DNA of 64,000 bases from assembly GCA_029449235.1 (NCBI GenBank), contig JANATG010000008.1, forward strand, positions 310,001 through 374,000, given 5' to 3'. Positions within the stretch are counted from its first letter, which is position 1. Each line of letters opens with the position of its first letter. The translations under genes were made by a program, and so were the position numbers. Under the pieces are notes generated by a model. It had not been told where the DNA came from and ran no database searches. It saw only the letters and a list, made by a program, of their open reading frames with translations. This DNA is from Linnemannia schmuckeri. Its lineage: Eukaryota > Mortierellomycota > Mortierellomycetes > Mortierellales > Mortierellaceae. Below are positions 48,701-60,648 of the stretch, piece after piece.

Positions 48701-49584
48701 CAACTTTTCGATGTAGCACTACAAAAAGAATCGCAACAGCAAGAGAATTAGCTCGAATCTCTACAATATCGGACAACGACCTGGTGACACAAACACACAA
48801 AATAAAGGCATACCTCTGTCGCGATAAAGTCTGGCAGCTGTTCCTCCTCGTCTGTGCCCATTGCACCAAGAATAGCCTCAATTTCGGTAAGGTTTTTGAT
48901 ACTTGGGCTTGGAAGCAACGAAGAACTGCTGGTCTCGTCCGCTGGCAAAGAAAAGACGCCATTCACTAATTCACAACATAAAACAACAAAATCTCGGTCA
49001 GTTCCTGAAATACAATTTGTCGATCATTACTGTCATTACCGTACATATTCTCGTGTGATGGTATGCACCATAGTATTCCTGGGGGAAGTCATTGATGGAG
49101 TTCCTATTCGAAAATGATATCAAAAAAAGAGCGGAACAGGTAGACATGTGTTAGGCAACCTGTTTTTTCACTTTCCTTCCAAAACCGATTGCCGGCCCCT
49201 TGTTTTTTTTTCGTTTTGCTTTCTGATATTGCAATCAAACAAACGCTTCATACCAGACATCCGAGTACGTGTCGGGCTCCTGCAACTTTAGACCAAGCTC
49301 GGCATGATCTTCCGACAGAGAAAGGACCGAGTCTATCAGGAGGTGGCAGTGGCGGTGGTAAATAGTTGACAAACCGAGACAAAGAAAAAACGTTGTTCGT
49401 TAAAAGTCTCAAACATAAGGTGTGTCGGTCCCATATTTTGAGCCTTTCGCGTATTCATATTACAACGTAATCATAACGTGGTGTTGCTTACCGTCTGTCT
49501 TTTGCTTGATGGAGTCCATGATCCGGTCGTCGTTGGCACTGCTGTGGACCCTCATTTCTTTGTGCGTCCTCAGACGGTTTGTCA
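45736..49584 (-). CDS. PSY2: protein phosphatase 4 regulatory subunit 3 (SMEK/Psy2)
   Basis: PP4R3 targets the PP4 catalytic subunit in the DNA-damage response and carbon metabolism. Exons read on minus: 49492-49584, 49254-49332, 49040-49103, 48814-48965, about 48622-48718, 48431-48508, 47937-48321, 47405-47816, 47106-47276, 46846-47015 and 45736-46743. Landmarks in family order: end of the WH1/PH-like domain (SVLSLSEDHAELGLKLQEPDTYSDVW), LPSPSIKNLTEIEAIL, CYIEKLVSVLKICENADLL, the SMEK core LEYEPDLLNEKSHYRLIYS...AHFKEVVPFND, armadillo-like repeats, RKALEEIGY, then a disordered acidic Ser/Thr tail with Asn repeats. The 5' exon with the start of the WH1 domain lies upstream of 49585 and was not resolved, so the N-terminus is incomplete in this call. 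Conservation is strong enough that the identity is not in doubt. Confidence 0.9.
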
Positions 49585-50382
49585 CTAAGCAAAATTTTGA
49601 ACACAAAAAAATAAACGTAATTTACCACAAGAGCCAGTTAATAAATGCTACGCAAAATAGTAAGTGGTCCCCGCCCAATGTTCTATGTCTGTACCCCCTC
49701 TTTGAAAACTTAAGGCGTATTTTGAGTTTCAGGTTCTGATTGTGTGTCCAGGGGTCATGGCCACTGCTCCTCATTCTTGAATCCAGCTGTAAGTACCACG
49801 CGCCCGAGTACTCCGACATAGGTCTCTTCCAGGACAAAGGCCTGTTGTCTTGCTCCTTGTCTGCTAGCTGTTCATGGTCGTCCTGTTGCTCCTCATGAGC
49901 ACGGGTTTTTTGAATGCTGTGTTGGCTTTTGTTGCGCTCCCTTGTGGCGCGAATGGTGTTGCAAAGAAGAGAGCGTGGTTGTGATTCAAAGAGGAGGGGA
50001 GTGTACCTTTGTCGAAAGTGTATGAGTGTCGGTGCAAGAAGAGGAAGAGAGTTGTGTGGTTGTGAGGGTAGTTGATGAGTGGAGAATCACTGGTGTAAGG
50101 GAAACAAGAACAGGGGGATGGTTGAATAAGAAGAGATGGAGAGAGAGGGAGGGAGAAAGAAGGCAAAAGGTGCAAAAAGGCTAAAACGTGTGAGTCGCCC
50201 GTCTTCAAAAATGTGCCTTTTTTTTCTTTGTTCGTGTGGCTGGGCTTAAATTTTGACTTGATCGATGAGACGATTGAACGACAAAGAACGTGGGCCTCAT
50301 TGTCGCCACACCCGCAACAACCGTGCCCCACGCAAAAACGACGTCGAACGCCAACTCCTAGTAGTGAGAGCTTTTATTATGA
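49585..50382. other. 5' region of the PP4R3 gene, first exon unresolved
   Basis: The missing N-terminal exon(s) of PP4R3 should lie here on minus. A segment around 49740-49890 (EEQQDDHEQLADKEQ, then RPMSEYSGAWYLQLDS) is open but does not show the expected WDDRGTG-type motif. C/T-rich leader sequence on the same strand covers 49950-50200. Confidence 0.4.
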
Positions 50383-51710
50383 CTATACAGGAAGTTCTCG
50401 CTGCTGCGCGCTGCTACTCCCCGACTGGCCTCCATTCGCCACCGCAGCCCCCGTCAGTGTTCGAGGGTCGGGCATGGTCAAGGCTTCCTGACTTGAAAAG
50501 ATGTACGACATCAGATCCTGAAATCGCAGCTGGAATACAAATGTCTCCTGCTCAAGGACTTCTTCATAGTCGTCGCCCAATGGATCCTCGTCGTCTCCCT
50601 CACTGCTTTCGTCGTCACTGCCATCCGTATCAGATCGGCCTCTTCTATTGGTGTTGTTGCTGCTGCCGTTACGTCCTCTTGCAGCAGTGACTGAAGATCG
50701 ACTCCGTTGTGATTGTGACCCACCATGACTGAGTTGCGTTTGCTGTTGCTGTTGATGTCGTTGGCGGTCAAGATCTGTGCTGAAACGAACCTCTTCTTCG
50801 TCCTCGTAATACTCGGGATACATGTCATCCAGATCCTCTGAATGCTGACTATTACTGTTATTGTTGGCACGACGAGGAGTATATTCTGGAGGTTGGCTAT
50901 TGGAGGTCGAAGAGGCCGCAACTGAGGATTGGTCAACTAAGACTGGCATAGCACGGTTGGAGCCAGATCCTGATTCGCCACTGGTTTCTGTTCTGCTCCT
51001 CGCTAATCTTCCCTGTTCCCTATCACTGCTTGGCGAATTTGCCCTTGCTGGTGCTATTGTTGTATTTGGTGGCAATGTCGATCTCCTGGGAATTTCCTCT
51101 GACTTGATGATCTTGAAGACTAGGAACGCCTCGGTCACTTGAAGCAGCAGTATCACTATATCCAGCCAGTAAATAATTGACTGACTAGGCGTCGACGCTA
51201 TTAACAAGGCGCGACAAACAATGAGTTCAGGTTTGATGAGTATATTGGTTTTCTCTCATGCATATCTCTTGCAAGTTCAAAAGGCCGTCACCAAACATAC
51301 CATTCCCGACGAAATCGATAATGACTGCATATCGTTCTGGTGGACGCAAATGTCGCAGGAACGCAAGGAATGCTGCCGCGACAACCGCATAAAGAGCCAC
51401 TCGTAGCGTCGGAGCTTTTGATTTGATCGATATGAGTTGCTAAGATGGACAGACAAGTCGAAGGGGGAACCGACAAAGCAAGGCGAGTGTCATCTGTTAG
51501 CTGCCCTGTCAAGCTGATACCCTCATAGACAATTTTCACCTGCTGAATCCCAAGTGATTTCCGAAGTGAAAGGCTGCTTACTTCTTGCACAAGACACCGG
51601 ATCAAGAGTCCAAATGTGCTGGTGTCGAGAAGGTACTCGTAGACATAGAGTCCATACAAAAGACTCTCTATGGACTTATGGACGTCTTTCTTGAAGTAGA
51701 GATTCGACAT
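50383..51710 (-). CDS. DUF1746 membrane protein, Dsc4-like
   Basis: Fungal DUF1746 proteins include fission-yeast Dsc4, a subunit of the Golgi Dsc ubiquitin-ligase complex that activates SREBP and handles membrane-protein quality control. Exons 51582-51710, 51301-51439 and 50383-51197 join in phase to 360 residues. The N-terminal 125 residues form the domain: YGLYVYEYLLDTSTFGLLIRCLVQ, then helices around ALYAVVAAAFLAFL and YWLDIVILLLQVTEAFLVFKII, giving three or four membrane segments. The rest is a disordered, acidic Ser/Gln-rich tail ending with FVFQLRFQDLMSYIFSSQEAL. The start ATG at 51710 is followed at once by conserved sequence. The family is fairly secure; the specific Dsc4 assignment is inference. 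Confidence 0.65.
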
Positions 51711-52010
51711 GTTGTTTCGTCCTCGGACATCCAGATGTCGAGAAAACGTTAAATAGTTTCGGATCGTTGTTGGTATTGTTGATGTCCTTGGTAGTTGTGA
51801 ATGTGCTCGTGACTTCCTGCTTGTTTGTCCTTGGAAGAAGAAAGATGGGTTGAGATGTGGTTGACAGGGCAGTTGACTTAATAAAAATGCAACTATGTGA
51901 CGTGGAATCGCGCGGTGCCGCCACCAAACATCCTTTTGCTCCGCAGACCCACCAAAAAACGAGATCAGCTCTTTTTTGCTCCACTCCGCACACACACAAG
52001 TCGATCAAGC

Positions 52011-53504
52011 ATGGCATCAACTACAACGGCATTCAGGACACTTCTCACTCAACGACTTGGAGGAATCCAGCTACTGGCTAGATCTTTTCGACAAGGAACT
52101 ATGACTCCTTTCATCACTTCAATGACAGCTTCCGAATCTAGAAGAACAATCTCCTTCACCCGCGCAGTCCACCACGAGAATCCCTTGGTACAACACGCAC
52201 AGTGTGACATTTAATTAACCGCACCAAAAAAAAAAAATACAGGACTCCCACGCCATTTTTCTCAACAAAACTGACACGAAGCACTACCACGGCCGATCGA
52301 TAGGGCATCCCAAAGAAGCCGCCAACACCAGGAGCAGGTCCCAAGGGTCCGGCCCCAACAATGCCCAGGATGCAGCGTGGATTGCCTCAAAAGATGCCCA
52401 TCAAGGGTGTCAAGCACATCATTGCCGTTGCTTCAGGAAAGGGCGGCGTTGGCAAGTCCACAACCGCAGGTACCCTTCTCTTACATTATATCTTTTGACA
52501 ACCGACCCACATCCTACTTTGATTTCGAGCGCTCTTACTGACAGTACCGTCTCCTCTTATTCGGATCGATAGTGAATTTGGCGCTCGCGATTGCGGGAAT
52601 GAAAAAGCGTGTTGGAATTCTGGACGCCGATATCTTTGGACCCTCCATCCCTCGCCTCATGAATCTCAGCGGCGAACCAGAGCTCACAGGAACAGGTATT
52701 TTGCCTACTTTGCTGACCGGTCAACTGGACCTCTAATATCCACTAGATCCTTATTGACAATTACTTCACCACTCAACGATTTTTATAGAGGACAGATTGG
52801 TGCCATTGACAAATTTTGGCGTGAAATGCATGTCAATGGGTTTCCTGGTCGGAGAAGAAGCACCCGTGGTCTGGCGAGGTCTCATGGTTATGAAGGCTCT
52901 CCAACAGCTCCTGCATCAGGTCGAATGGGGCGAGCTCGACCTCCTAGTCATCGACATGCCTCCAGGCACTGGCGATACCCAACTGACCATCTCACAGCAG
53001 ATCCCGCTCTCGGGTGTCGTTATTGTCTCTACACCTCAGGACATTGCCCTGATTGATGCTCGCAAGGGTGTCAACATGTTCAAAAAAGTCAACACTCCCG
53101 TAAGTTTCTTGGTCACGCTTCTTCTTTAGTAGGCTTAATTGATAGTTCCATCGTCGTGTCTATTTCAGCACCTAACTATTTATTTCTTTTCTTGCCTCTA
53201 TTTCACTCCTACGTCTTCCTAGATCTTGGGGATGGTACAGAATATGTCGTTGCACGTGTGCTCAAACTGCAACCACGAATCACACATCTTTGGTGATGGT
53301 GGAGCAGAACGGACTGCAAAGGAAATGAATCTCGATTTCTTAGGCGATGTGGCCTTGCACTCGGATATTTGTCAACTGTCAGACAAGGGCCAGCCTGTGG
53401 TCATCTCTAGACCTGATAGCAAGCATGCTCAGTATTACAAGGCAATCGCCTCAAAAGTTGTTGCCAAACTATGGCCTTCGAACGCTGCTACATCCTCATG
53501 TTGA
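52011..53504 (+). CDS. IND1: mitochondrial Fe-S assembly P-loop NTPase Ind1/NUBPL
   Basis: Ind1 (human NUBPL) carries Fe-S clusters into respiratory complex I in the mitochondrial matrix. Exons 52011-52187, 52304-52469, 52573-52695, 52789-53099 and 53223-53504 join in phase to 352 residues. Residues 1-55 are Arg/Ser/Thr-rich with few acids, as expected of a mitochondrial targeting peptide. NPLGIP precedes the domain as in other Ind1 proteins. The deviant Walker A GKGGVGKST, the switch DADIFGPS, the Walker B VIDMPPGTGD, and CSNC (the conserved CxxC metal-binding pair) are all present. Presence of Ind1 implies this fungus retains complex I. It is divergent from the Dsc4-like gene (300 bases between starts), so the two may share a promoter. 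Confidence 0.95.
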
Positions 53505-53659
53505 GCAGCAGCAGCTGGATAACAATAATAAGACAAACCCCCATTGTATCTTTCAGTCCATTGCAATTGTCGATGATATGCTTTTGCTTTTTGTTTTAAT
53601 ATTTTGTAACTATTTTGTAACGAAATGCAAGAATCCAAGAAACTCCCGACCAAGGCAAA

Positions 53660-53681
53660 AAAAAAAAAAAAAAAAAAAAAG
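53660..53681. repeat. 22-nt poly(A) run in the convergent 3' gap
   Basis: An A homopolymer between the convergent 3' ends of IND1 (53504) and the cytidylyltransferase gene (53757). It may be part of the IND1 3' UTR. Confidence 0.7.
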
Positions 53682-53756
53682 AGTAAATGACATCCTCTGT
53701 TTCCCGTCCAGAAGAAAGACGGCGGTAAGTTTTCCATCAGTTCAAAAATGTCGACT

Positions 53757-56225
53757 TCATTCCTCCGACTCGGATCGAGGACTTCGGTCACCATAAGAAT
53801 CCAAGGAGCTGTTAGACCGACTTCGCTGCATGCTCACACCACTACCGCTGCCACTGCCGCTACCCCGACCAAACCCAAAGAACGCCCGGCTTCTGCTCAA
53901 AGGGCTCCTGGAACCATCCTCATCTCCAGATCCGTCTCTCGAGTCGGGCGAGGCCATTCTGGAAGAAGTGTTGGATGGGCTGGACATGCTTCCATCTGTG
54001 ATCAGGTTGTTTCCGTGGCGACGTCCTCTAAAGATCTTGTTGACAACACTGTCAGCACCAAAAAGTCTTGAAAAGTCTCTGATAAACTCTTGCGACTTGT
54101 CCTCCCACATATTCATCGTCTGCTTGAGTTCGTTTCTCAGGACAGCAATCTCAGTCTTGAGTTCGTCCTTGGTTCCGTGCCAGTTTTGACGGATCGACGC
54201 ACGAATGTCCTGTGCCGACTTCTTCAACTTGACCTCTTGCTCCTGTAGGATGTCAAGAAAGAAATGCAATGGAGAAGGGCGTGAGTTCATCAAATAACAA
54301 GTATTATAAGTTTAGCGGGTGGAACGATAAGCATAATAATGAAAATGAAGGCTGTGTAATACCTTGAAGAATCCAATTCCGAGATCCTTGCGGTCAATGC
54401 CTCTCTCCAAGTTTCTTCTCAGGTACTTATCATAGTCGAAAATGATTCTTGTGATAAGGCTATTTAGCGAGGAAAAGAAGAGAAACAGAGTCTTAGTTCA
54501 ACTAAACGATACTGGAAGCACATAAAAAAGGTATTGTGAACGCTGTATGTCGTCAAAAAGGTGCCAAAAAGAAGAATACTTACTCAGATGTCGAGACACC
54601 GTCTGTTCGCTGTGTAGGCAAGAAACAACCCTGGTTCTTGACAAAGGCATAGACATCGTCGCTGTCGACTGACTTGTATGGAATATCATCGTGAGCGACG
54701 TAGTCAATCTGAGTAATGACAAAAAAGTAGATTGTTGAGAACAAGATCGTGTTAGAGACAATTGGAACAGACTTACAAATAATTTTATGCAGGCTTGCCG
54801 AGATGAATAAGATGGCATCAAGAAAGAGCATAAGAAACGAGAGAAGAATCGATTCCGTCCTCGCCGCTTTGTGAGGATGTGTGTTTTGTGCAGAATAGAA
54901 AACATCTGTGAGTTGATGATTTTTTACCTTGTGCTTGTCCAAGAAAGCTTGGTCAACGACCCAGGGCGCACTCTCGACCACCTCATCGACCCACTTGCAA
55001 TGGCGTACACTTTCGTATCTCTCCTTGTCGGTCATGACAGTCTTTCCCTTGCGGCTATGGGTCATTTGGTCATCACACACTGTTATAAAGTATGAAAGAT
55101 TGTTGGTAAGTGTTTGTAGCAAATAATCGTTATTCTCGTTCTTTTTTTTGAGCCTACTGTCCCTGATGAATCTGCTTTCCCTGGTGTCAAACATCCTTTT
55201 CTTGACCTGCTGTCACCATAGTGGTATGCTGATGGGAAGAGTGAAGGGATTTCGTGGAACCCTCGTGGGGTTGCAAGATGTCCCGAATACGACAATAACC
55301 AGTAAACACTCATAGTAACAATAGCCTGGGATACCACTCCACGAGAGCATCTTCATATGATTTCCTTATTTCCCCTTCCCTCTCTCTCCTTCTCCCTCTC
55401 TCTCCACTCTTTTTTGGCCATATCGTCTCGTTTACTTTTAATGGTCGGTAGTTGAAAGTGAGATGTGTTTTCTTTGGGGTAGAAAGAGATGAGTGAGCCT
55501 GGTGCAGGGAGATCTCCATGGCTCTTCCCCTGATCTCTTCATCCGACGTTATTCTTTTTTTTGTTCATCACGGTTTCCTTTGAGTCAAAAAAAAAAGAAA
55601 ACAGGGGGGAAAGGCGAACAGGGGGGAAAACAAAAGATGAGCTGAAAATCGAGTTTTTTAAATGAATATTACCTCCAACGAGCAAGTAGACGTCTGGAAA
55701 GGCCTTCTTGGCCTGCTCAAGGGCCTTGGCGTGTCCAAAGTGGAAGAGGTCGTAGATGCCGTCGCAATAAATCCGCACAGGCCGTCCGACGGGTGGGGGG
55801 TTGATGGGGTAGCTGTACTTGGGTGTTGTTGACTGGGAGCTGTCTGCACTACTCTCGGACGGGACGAGCTTGGTTGCTGTTGCCGCTCCCGCTGTTGTTG
55901 ACTTTTCTTTCCGTGAGAATGAGTTGTTCTTGTTGACGTTCTTAGAACGAACCTGTTCGCGCTCACTGTCACTGCTGCTGTTATTGTCACTGCTTGGGGA
56001 GGAATCGTGTCTGTTCTTGCGATCATCCTGGCGGTCATTGTTGTTGTCCTCATTGTCGTCGTCGTCTTCGTCTGAACGAGACTCCTTGCGTCTTCTGGAT
56101 TCCTTTGTTGAGGAGGCCTTTTGGCTGATACGGGGCTGCTTGTGGATCGACGCGTCGTTGTTGCTTGCGGAGGTGGCCTTGGTGGAGGCCGAGGTGGCAG
56201 AAGTGCGTTTGCGCTTTGAAGACAT
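53757..56225 (-). CDS. PCT1: choline-phosphate cytidylyltransferase
   Basis: It converts CTP and phosphocholine to CDP-choline, the rate-limiting step of the Kennedy pathway to phosphatidylcholine. Exons 55673-56225, 54928-55079, 54584-54708, 54363-54459 and 53757-54242 join in phase to 470 residues. The catalytic domain (about 155-310) shows IYCDGIYDLFHFGHAKAL with the HxGH nucleotide-binding motif, RYESVRHCKWVDEVV, and RTDGVSTSDLI (the RTxGxST motif). It is followed by the amphipathic membrane-sensing helix (FFKEQEVKLKKSAQDIRASIRQNW) and a Ser/Gly/Arg-rich tail with many SP sites, likely phosphorylated. The first 150 residues are disordered and highly charged (Lys/Arg and Asp/Asn-rich) and could hold a nuclear-localisation signal (RRRKESR). 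Length is slightly above the usual 370-430 because of this extension. Confidence 0.95.
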
Positions 56226-56985
56226 GTCTGTATGTATGTGTATGTGGGGGTGCAGGTGAGGGTGAGTGTGGTTGGGAAGAGGGAGAGGAGGAAAGGTGGT
56301 ATGAGAGGAAGAAGTAGAAAAGAAAGAAGAACAATGAAGGAGAGAAAAGATACAGTAAATAAAGATGAACCCAGGCAAGGCAGACGACGATAAGAAAAAA
56401 AAAGCACGATCCAAGGCCAAAGTTGGTACACACAAAAAGCACGACATGACGAAAGAAAAAATCAATCGGCCAAGGATTCCAATGAAATTACTCGCAGCCC
56501 GCACGACATCCATGCAAATCCTTGGACAGCAATCTTACCTCATCCTATTCGCATCGCATACTCACTCATTCTTACAGCTCACGCACAGGCACAACGACAA
56601 CAAAACAAACAAGCAGACACATCAAACAAACAGACACGGCTAGACCCACTTTTGCATTTCCCGCTCACTCACTCGACATTGCCACCCTTTTGACTTCAAC
56701 ATCACACCCCTTTCTTTACCTTACCTTCTCAACCCCCTCAAATCCGCTGTCTTGTCCACCAGGAGAGAGGCACATAGGCACACACACACAATAGTCCTTT
56801 TCACCGCTCCCCTACTAAAGTAGCTCTTTTTTTTCTTCCATTCTCCCGCCTTTTGTTTACTCTCAATATGAGATGTGACCATTAAGCATATGTTAAATGC
56901 GTGTGAAAGAGAAAAAAAAGTTATTATTGAATAGTGTCGAGTGGGGGGAGAAGCGCGCTAAGAAAAAAGAAAAAACTACGGTTGT

Positions 56986-57681
56986 TTATGCCTCAATGGA
57001 GGCGTTCTTGATCTCTTCCTCCTCAATCGACTGGGTATCCTGCTTGGTGGCCTCAACAACAACGGGGGCCTCCTCCTTCTTCTCCTCCTCAACGGCAACG
57101 GGGGTCTCAGCAACAACCGTCTTGACCTCCTCCTCCTCAATAGGCTTCTTGACCTCCTCGACGACAGCGGGGGCCTCAACCTCAGTAGCCTTGATAACCT
57201 CAGCAACAACAGCCTCCTGCTCCTGCTCCTTGGTCTCCTCCTCCTTCTCGACAATAGGCTCCTCGTGGATGGGCTCCTCAACAACAGGCTCCTCAACAAC
57301 AACAGGTACAGGAGCAGAGGCGGCTGCCTCCTCGACCTTCTTCTCCTCCTCCTTGGGAGCAGCAATCTCAATCTCCTCGACCTTGTTGGTCAAATCGGCG
57401 ACCTGGAGGTTGGTCTCAATCTCCTGCTCGACATCGACGGGGCTAGCCAATGGGATGGTCTCTTCCTCGTTATCTTCCTGAAGCTTCTCCTGAGCGACCT
57501 CGGGGGTCTTGGTAGTGGGTGCAGCGGCAGTGGCGGCGGCAGCAGTAGCAGCTGCGGTGGGGACGGCGACCTTGGGCTTGACTGCGCCGGTGATGATGGG
57601 CTGCTTCTCGATGTTGTTGCGAGGGACGTAGTTGCCGTCTCCTGCGGCTTGCTTGGCCATCAATGAGAACTTGCGGGCCAT
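56986..57681 (-). CDS. Glu/Val-rich low-complexity acidic protein
   Basis: From ATG 57681 (MARKFSLMAKQAAGDGNYVPRNN) the frame gives 231 residues, about 180 of them an acidic Glu/Val/Ala/Pro repeat (VVEEPVVEEPIHEEPIVEKEEE and similar). The first 30 residues are basic and not repetitive. An acceptor-like CAAATAG at about 57716 stands upstream in the same frame, so a non-coding or short coding first exon is possible. No domain is recognised. Such composition is found in cytoskeleton- or membrane-associated linker proteins, but no function is claimed. GC-rich codons (GAG, GTT, GCC) suggest high expression. Confidence 0.65.
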   Translation of the reverse strand: MARKFSLMAKQAAGDGNYVPRNNIEKQPIITGAVKPKVAVPTAAATAAAATAAAPTTKTPEVAQEKLQEDNEEETIPLASPVDVEQEIETNLQVADLTNKVEEIEIAAPKEEEKKVEEAAASAPVPVVVEEPVVEEPIHEEPIVEKEEETKEQEQEAVVAEVIKATEVEAPAVVEEVKKPIEEEEVKTVVAETPVAVEEEKKEEAPVVVEATKQDTQSIEEEEIKNASIEA

Positions 57682-58462
57682 ACCTTGGACCTTGCCCGTT
57701 GCTGGTGGATTTGACGACCTATTTGTTTTGTAAGGGAGGCATTCATATTTAGTTTTGAGTGGTTGCTTAGAGGCGATGTTGTTATTGTTGATGGCGATAC
57801 GAAGGAGAAGGTTGAAGTATAAAGTGAAGTGTAGAAGGGTGGAGGTGATGGGCTTACATGATATGTAGATGTGTGGATGTGTATGTGAAAATGGAAAGAC
57901 AAAGAAGAAAAAGAAGCAAAAAAAAGTAAGGAGTTCACTGACCCTTTTTATCAACCGCATGAACAAAGAGAAGCATGTCGTGACGACCGAAGGAACCCCC
58001 TCTTCGCTTCCCCTGGCTGTGCCCCGTACGCATACTATGCGGACAACAACAATGAGCAGATCGAATTAATGCCTGTAGGGGGACTGCTTTTGAGCATTTA
58101 CTAAGAATAGGACTTTTTCTTCGTACAAATTGCTGCCTAATTAACGTACAATTTTTTGTTTCAAGGAAACCCGGCCGCGCTGTCATCTCGCAGGAGCAGG
58201 AAGAGAGGAACTGGTGGAGTCGGGTGAGGCGAGGTGAGGCGAGGTGAGGATCGTTTGCTGGGAGCCCTTCTTTTTTTTTATTCTGTTTGTTTTTTATTTC
58301 GAACGAACGCATGACCTCAAGTAGACTCTAAGGTGACAGCCAGGAGAGCGATACAACAAAATAACCGTACAGGATGCTGATATGTGTATGTGTATATGTG
58401 CAATTGTTGTTGTTATCGTTGGCTGCAAAGTTGAAAATTGGGTTGTCAATCGAGTCCTTTTT

Positions 58463-59512
58463 TTAGAGACGAGCTTTGGCCTTCTCGGACTTGCCGCGCT
58501 TATGGTCAAGGTAGGCCAATGTCTTCTCGGCTCCCTTTGCCTTTCTAAAGATCTCCTCCAACTGCTCTGCCAACTCCATTGCTCCTGCAATCTTGATTTT
58601 TCCACTGACAATGCCGCGAGATCCCTACCAGAAAATAAGCAATTGAAAGTGAGGAAAGGAAGAAGAGGTTTAGTAATAAGGTCTTAGTCAACTCATCTCA
58701 TAGTACCCATGGTACACAAAGTGAGAGCAAAAAAATCGAGCAAGAAAAAAATAAGGTCACGTACGGTGAGTCCTCCGCTCATAAAGTTCATCAGGTCCGA
58801 GTCCTCGACCTGGATGATGGCCACGGGGATAGGGGACTCGTCCTTCTTAGCCTTGGGGATCTCAGGTTTCTTCTGAGACACAACTGCAGGCGCATCAAAC
58901 CCCTGGAACAGCAAATACCTACAATGAAGAAAGAAAAAAAGCACATGTCAATAATAGCTCTTCCCCAAAGATCACTCGTTCCTATCGGCCTGATAATCCT
59001 TGTTTTTTATAGACTGTCTTCTCGCATATCCCGTGTCGTTCCCACGGGTGTCCAAGTTGTTCTTCGTCCCAGTCCATGATGTCCTTATGTGTCGTCCCGT
59101 GATGGTTTTCCATGACGGCACATAGTAACAAAAAATCAAGCAATTGTAAAAAGACGATTATCCTGGTCCGTAACAAAAAAGCGTAAAAGGAATACTGTGA
59201 CGAGGCAAGGTCCTGGTATATTTACCATTCGGTCATGGGGACGCCCTTCTTTGTGACATTAAAGATGAAGAAGCCGCGGATAGCAAAGAGCGAGGGATTC
59301 TTCTCGATTTCTACAAGAAGTCCATGGTCAAAGAACAGAAAAGGAGGCAAAACCTGATTAGTTGGGTGTCCGCTTTTAAGATATTTCATAGTCAGTCGGC
59401 CAATTTGTTCTTCTAATGTGAATGGACTCATGAGCTTGCCTTTCTTGATTTCGGGGAAAAGGGTGGTAGCGTTGAGGCGAGCAATGGCTTTGGCGGAAGG
59501 TTTGTTGGACAT
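58463..59512 (-). CDS. SCP2 sterol-binding-domain protein
   Basis: SCP2-domain proteins bind and move sterols and other lipids, often in peroxisomes. Exons 59226-59512, 58765-58918 and 58463-58624 join in phase to 200 residues. The domain is visible in the order FEEI-like helix (LLVEIEKNPSLF), the strands RGFFIFNVTKKG and EWYLLFQGFDAP, PVAIIQVEDSDLMNFMSGGLT, and the final SGKIKIAGAMELAEQLEEIF, which matches the SCP2 signature SGKLKIxGNxxLA. The C-terminus is KAKARL. It ends in -ARL rather than a consensus SKL/ARL-type PTS1 with certainty: ARL is an accepted PTS1 variant, so peroxisomal location is plausible, and PEX12 is in this window although not adjacent. About 25 residues in exon 1 (NQVLPPFLFFDHG) could be an unspliced intron, but the lengths do not keep the frame. 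Confidence 0.8.
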
Positions 59513-60417
59513 GGTGGGAATGTAATGAGGTCAGAGGAGGTCAAGAGTACTGTGTGTTAGAGAAAGAAGGAAAGAAAAGAAGATAAAAAAGGGAAAGTAG
59601 AATCAAGAAGAAAAAAAGTAGAAACAAATAAGAGAAGGTAGGAAGTGGGATACGCCCATTCGTTGGACCAACCGCCTCCAGCGGTTTTGTGGTTTTTTTT
59701 TTACTTTTTCCTGCCCCACAGTTTCTTGGCCCCGTGCGAGGAGAAGGCGAAGGTTACAGGGAGGGAGTGCGGGACGGGAGACGGGAAGGCAAGGGAAGGG
59801 TACATACAACAGATAAATAAACATGGTGGTTGCAGGATTTTAATCCGTTGGAATAAAATACAAAAAATTAGAGCGTGATATGATGGTGCCCCAACCCATT
59901 TGGAGGTAAAAGGGTCCTTGGGAGAAGAAGATGCATGATGTCCATAGGAAGGAGAGGAGTGATGTTACGCTATCCTTCGCGCATTTGTTTTCATTCACTT
60001 AGTTAACCGATATGCAAAGCACCCAGTCCAGGGAAGATAGGCAGCCAGCGCCAAATAATGAACGCGTTTGCTCATTACGCCTTCCAAAGACTCTTCTCAT
60101 TATTCATTTCATGCTGAAGCTGAACTGTGCTAGCCTAACACATAATACGTCCCTTACTCATTTGTTACCCCTTTTTGATCGATAAAATGTCTAGCTCGCT
60201 CTCATTCTCTTCTGTTGCTCTGACTGGTCTGCTCTGAAAAACCAATAATTTAATTAGCCTCTGGTCAACTTTTCTCTTTCAGCTTCACCTTCACTTTGCT
60301 CTCTCCTCCTCCTCCTCGTGGTCCCTCTCTTCCTTCTTCTTCTTTCTCTCTTCTCGCGCACACTTCTTTTTTTTCCATTTATCTCCTCAGCACTCTTCCC
60401 CTGCCACCATTCGCATC

Positions 60418-60613
60418 ATGCAGAGCATAGGCCATGATCTTCGCCGAGGTCTTAACAACTTTTCATCAGGGTAACAAAAAAAAAATATTATCGGCTACTG
60501 ATAAACTATTCTGAAACCAGTAGCACTCAGGACTGACACTCACCCGCTTTCTCACTCTTCATTCTTTTTTCTCATGGAATGGACTATGGCATGGCATGGC
60601 AACTTGCGAAATG

Positions 60614-60648
<35 letters not shown>

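Noticed and set aside
49864..50331. 155-aa minus ORF upstream of PP4R3
   Set aside because: Composition is that of a C/T-rich 5' leader (Leu/Ser/Pro/Phe runs) and it lacks the expected WH1 motif.
56050..56442. 130-aa and 257-aa minus-strand ORFs overlapping the cytidylyltransferase first exon
   Set aside because: They are other frames of the same exon and its C/T-rich leader.
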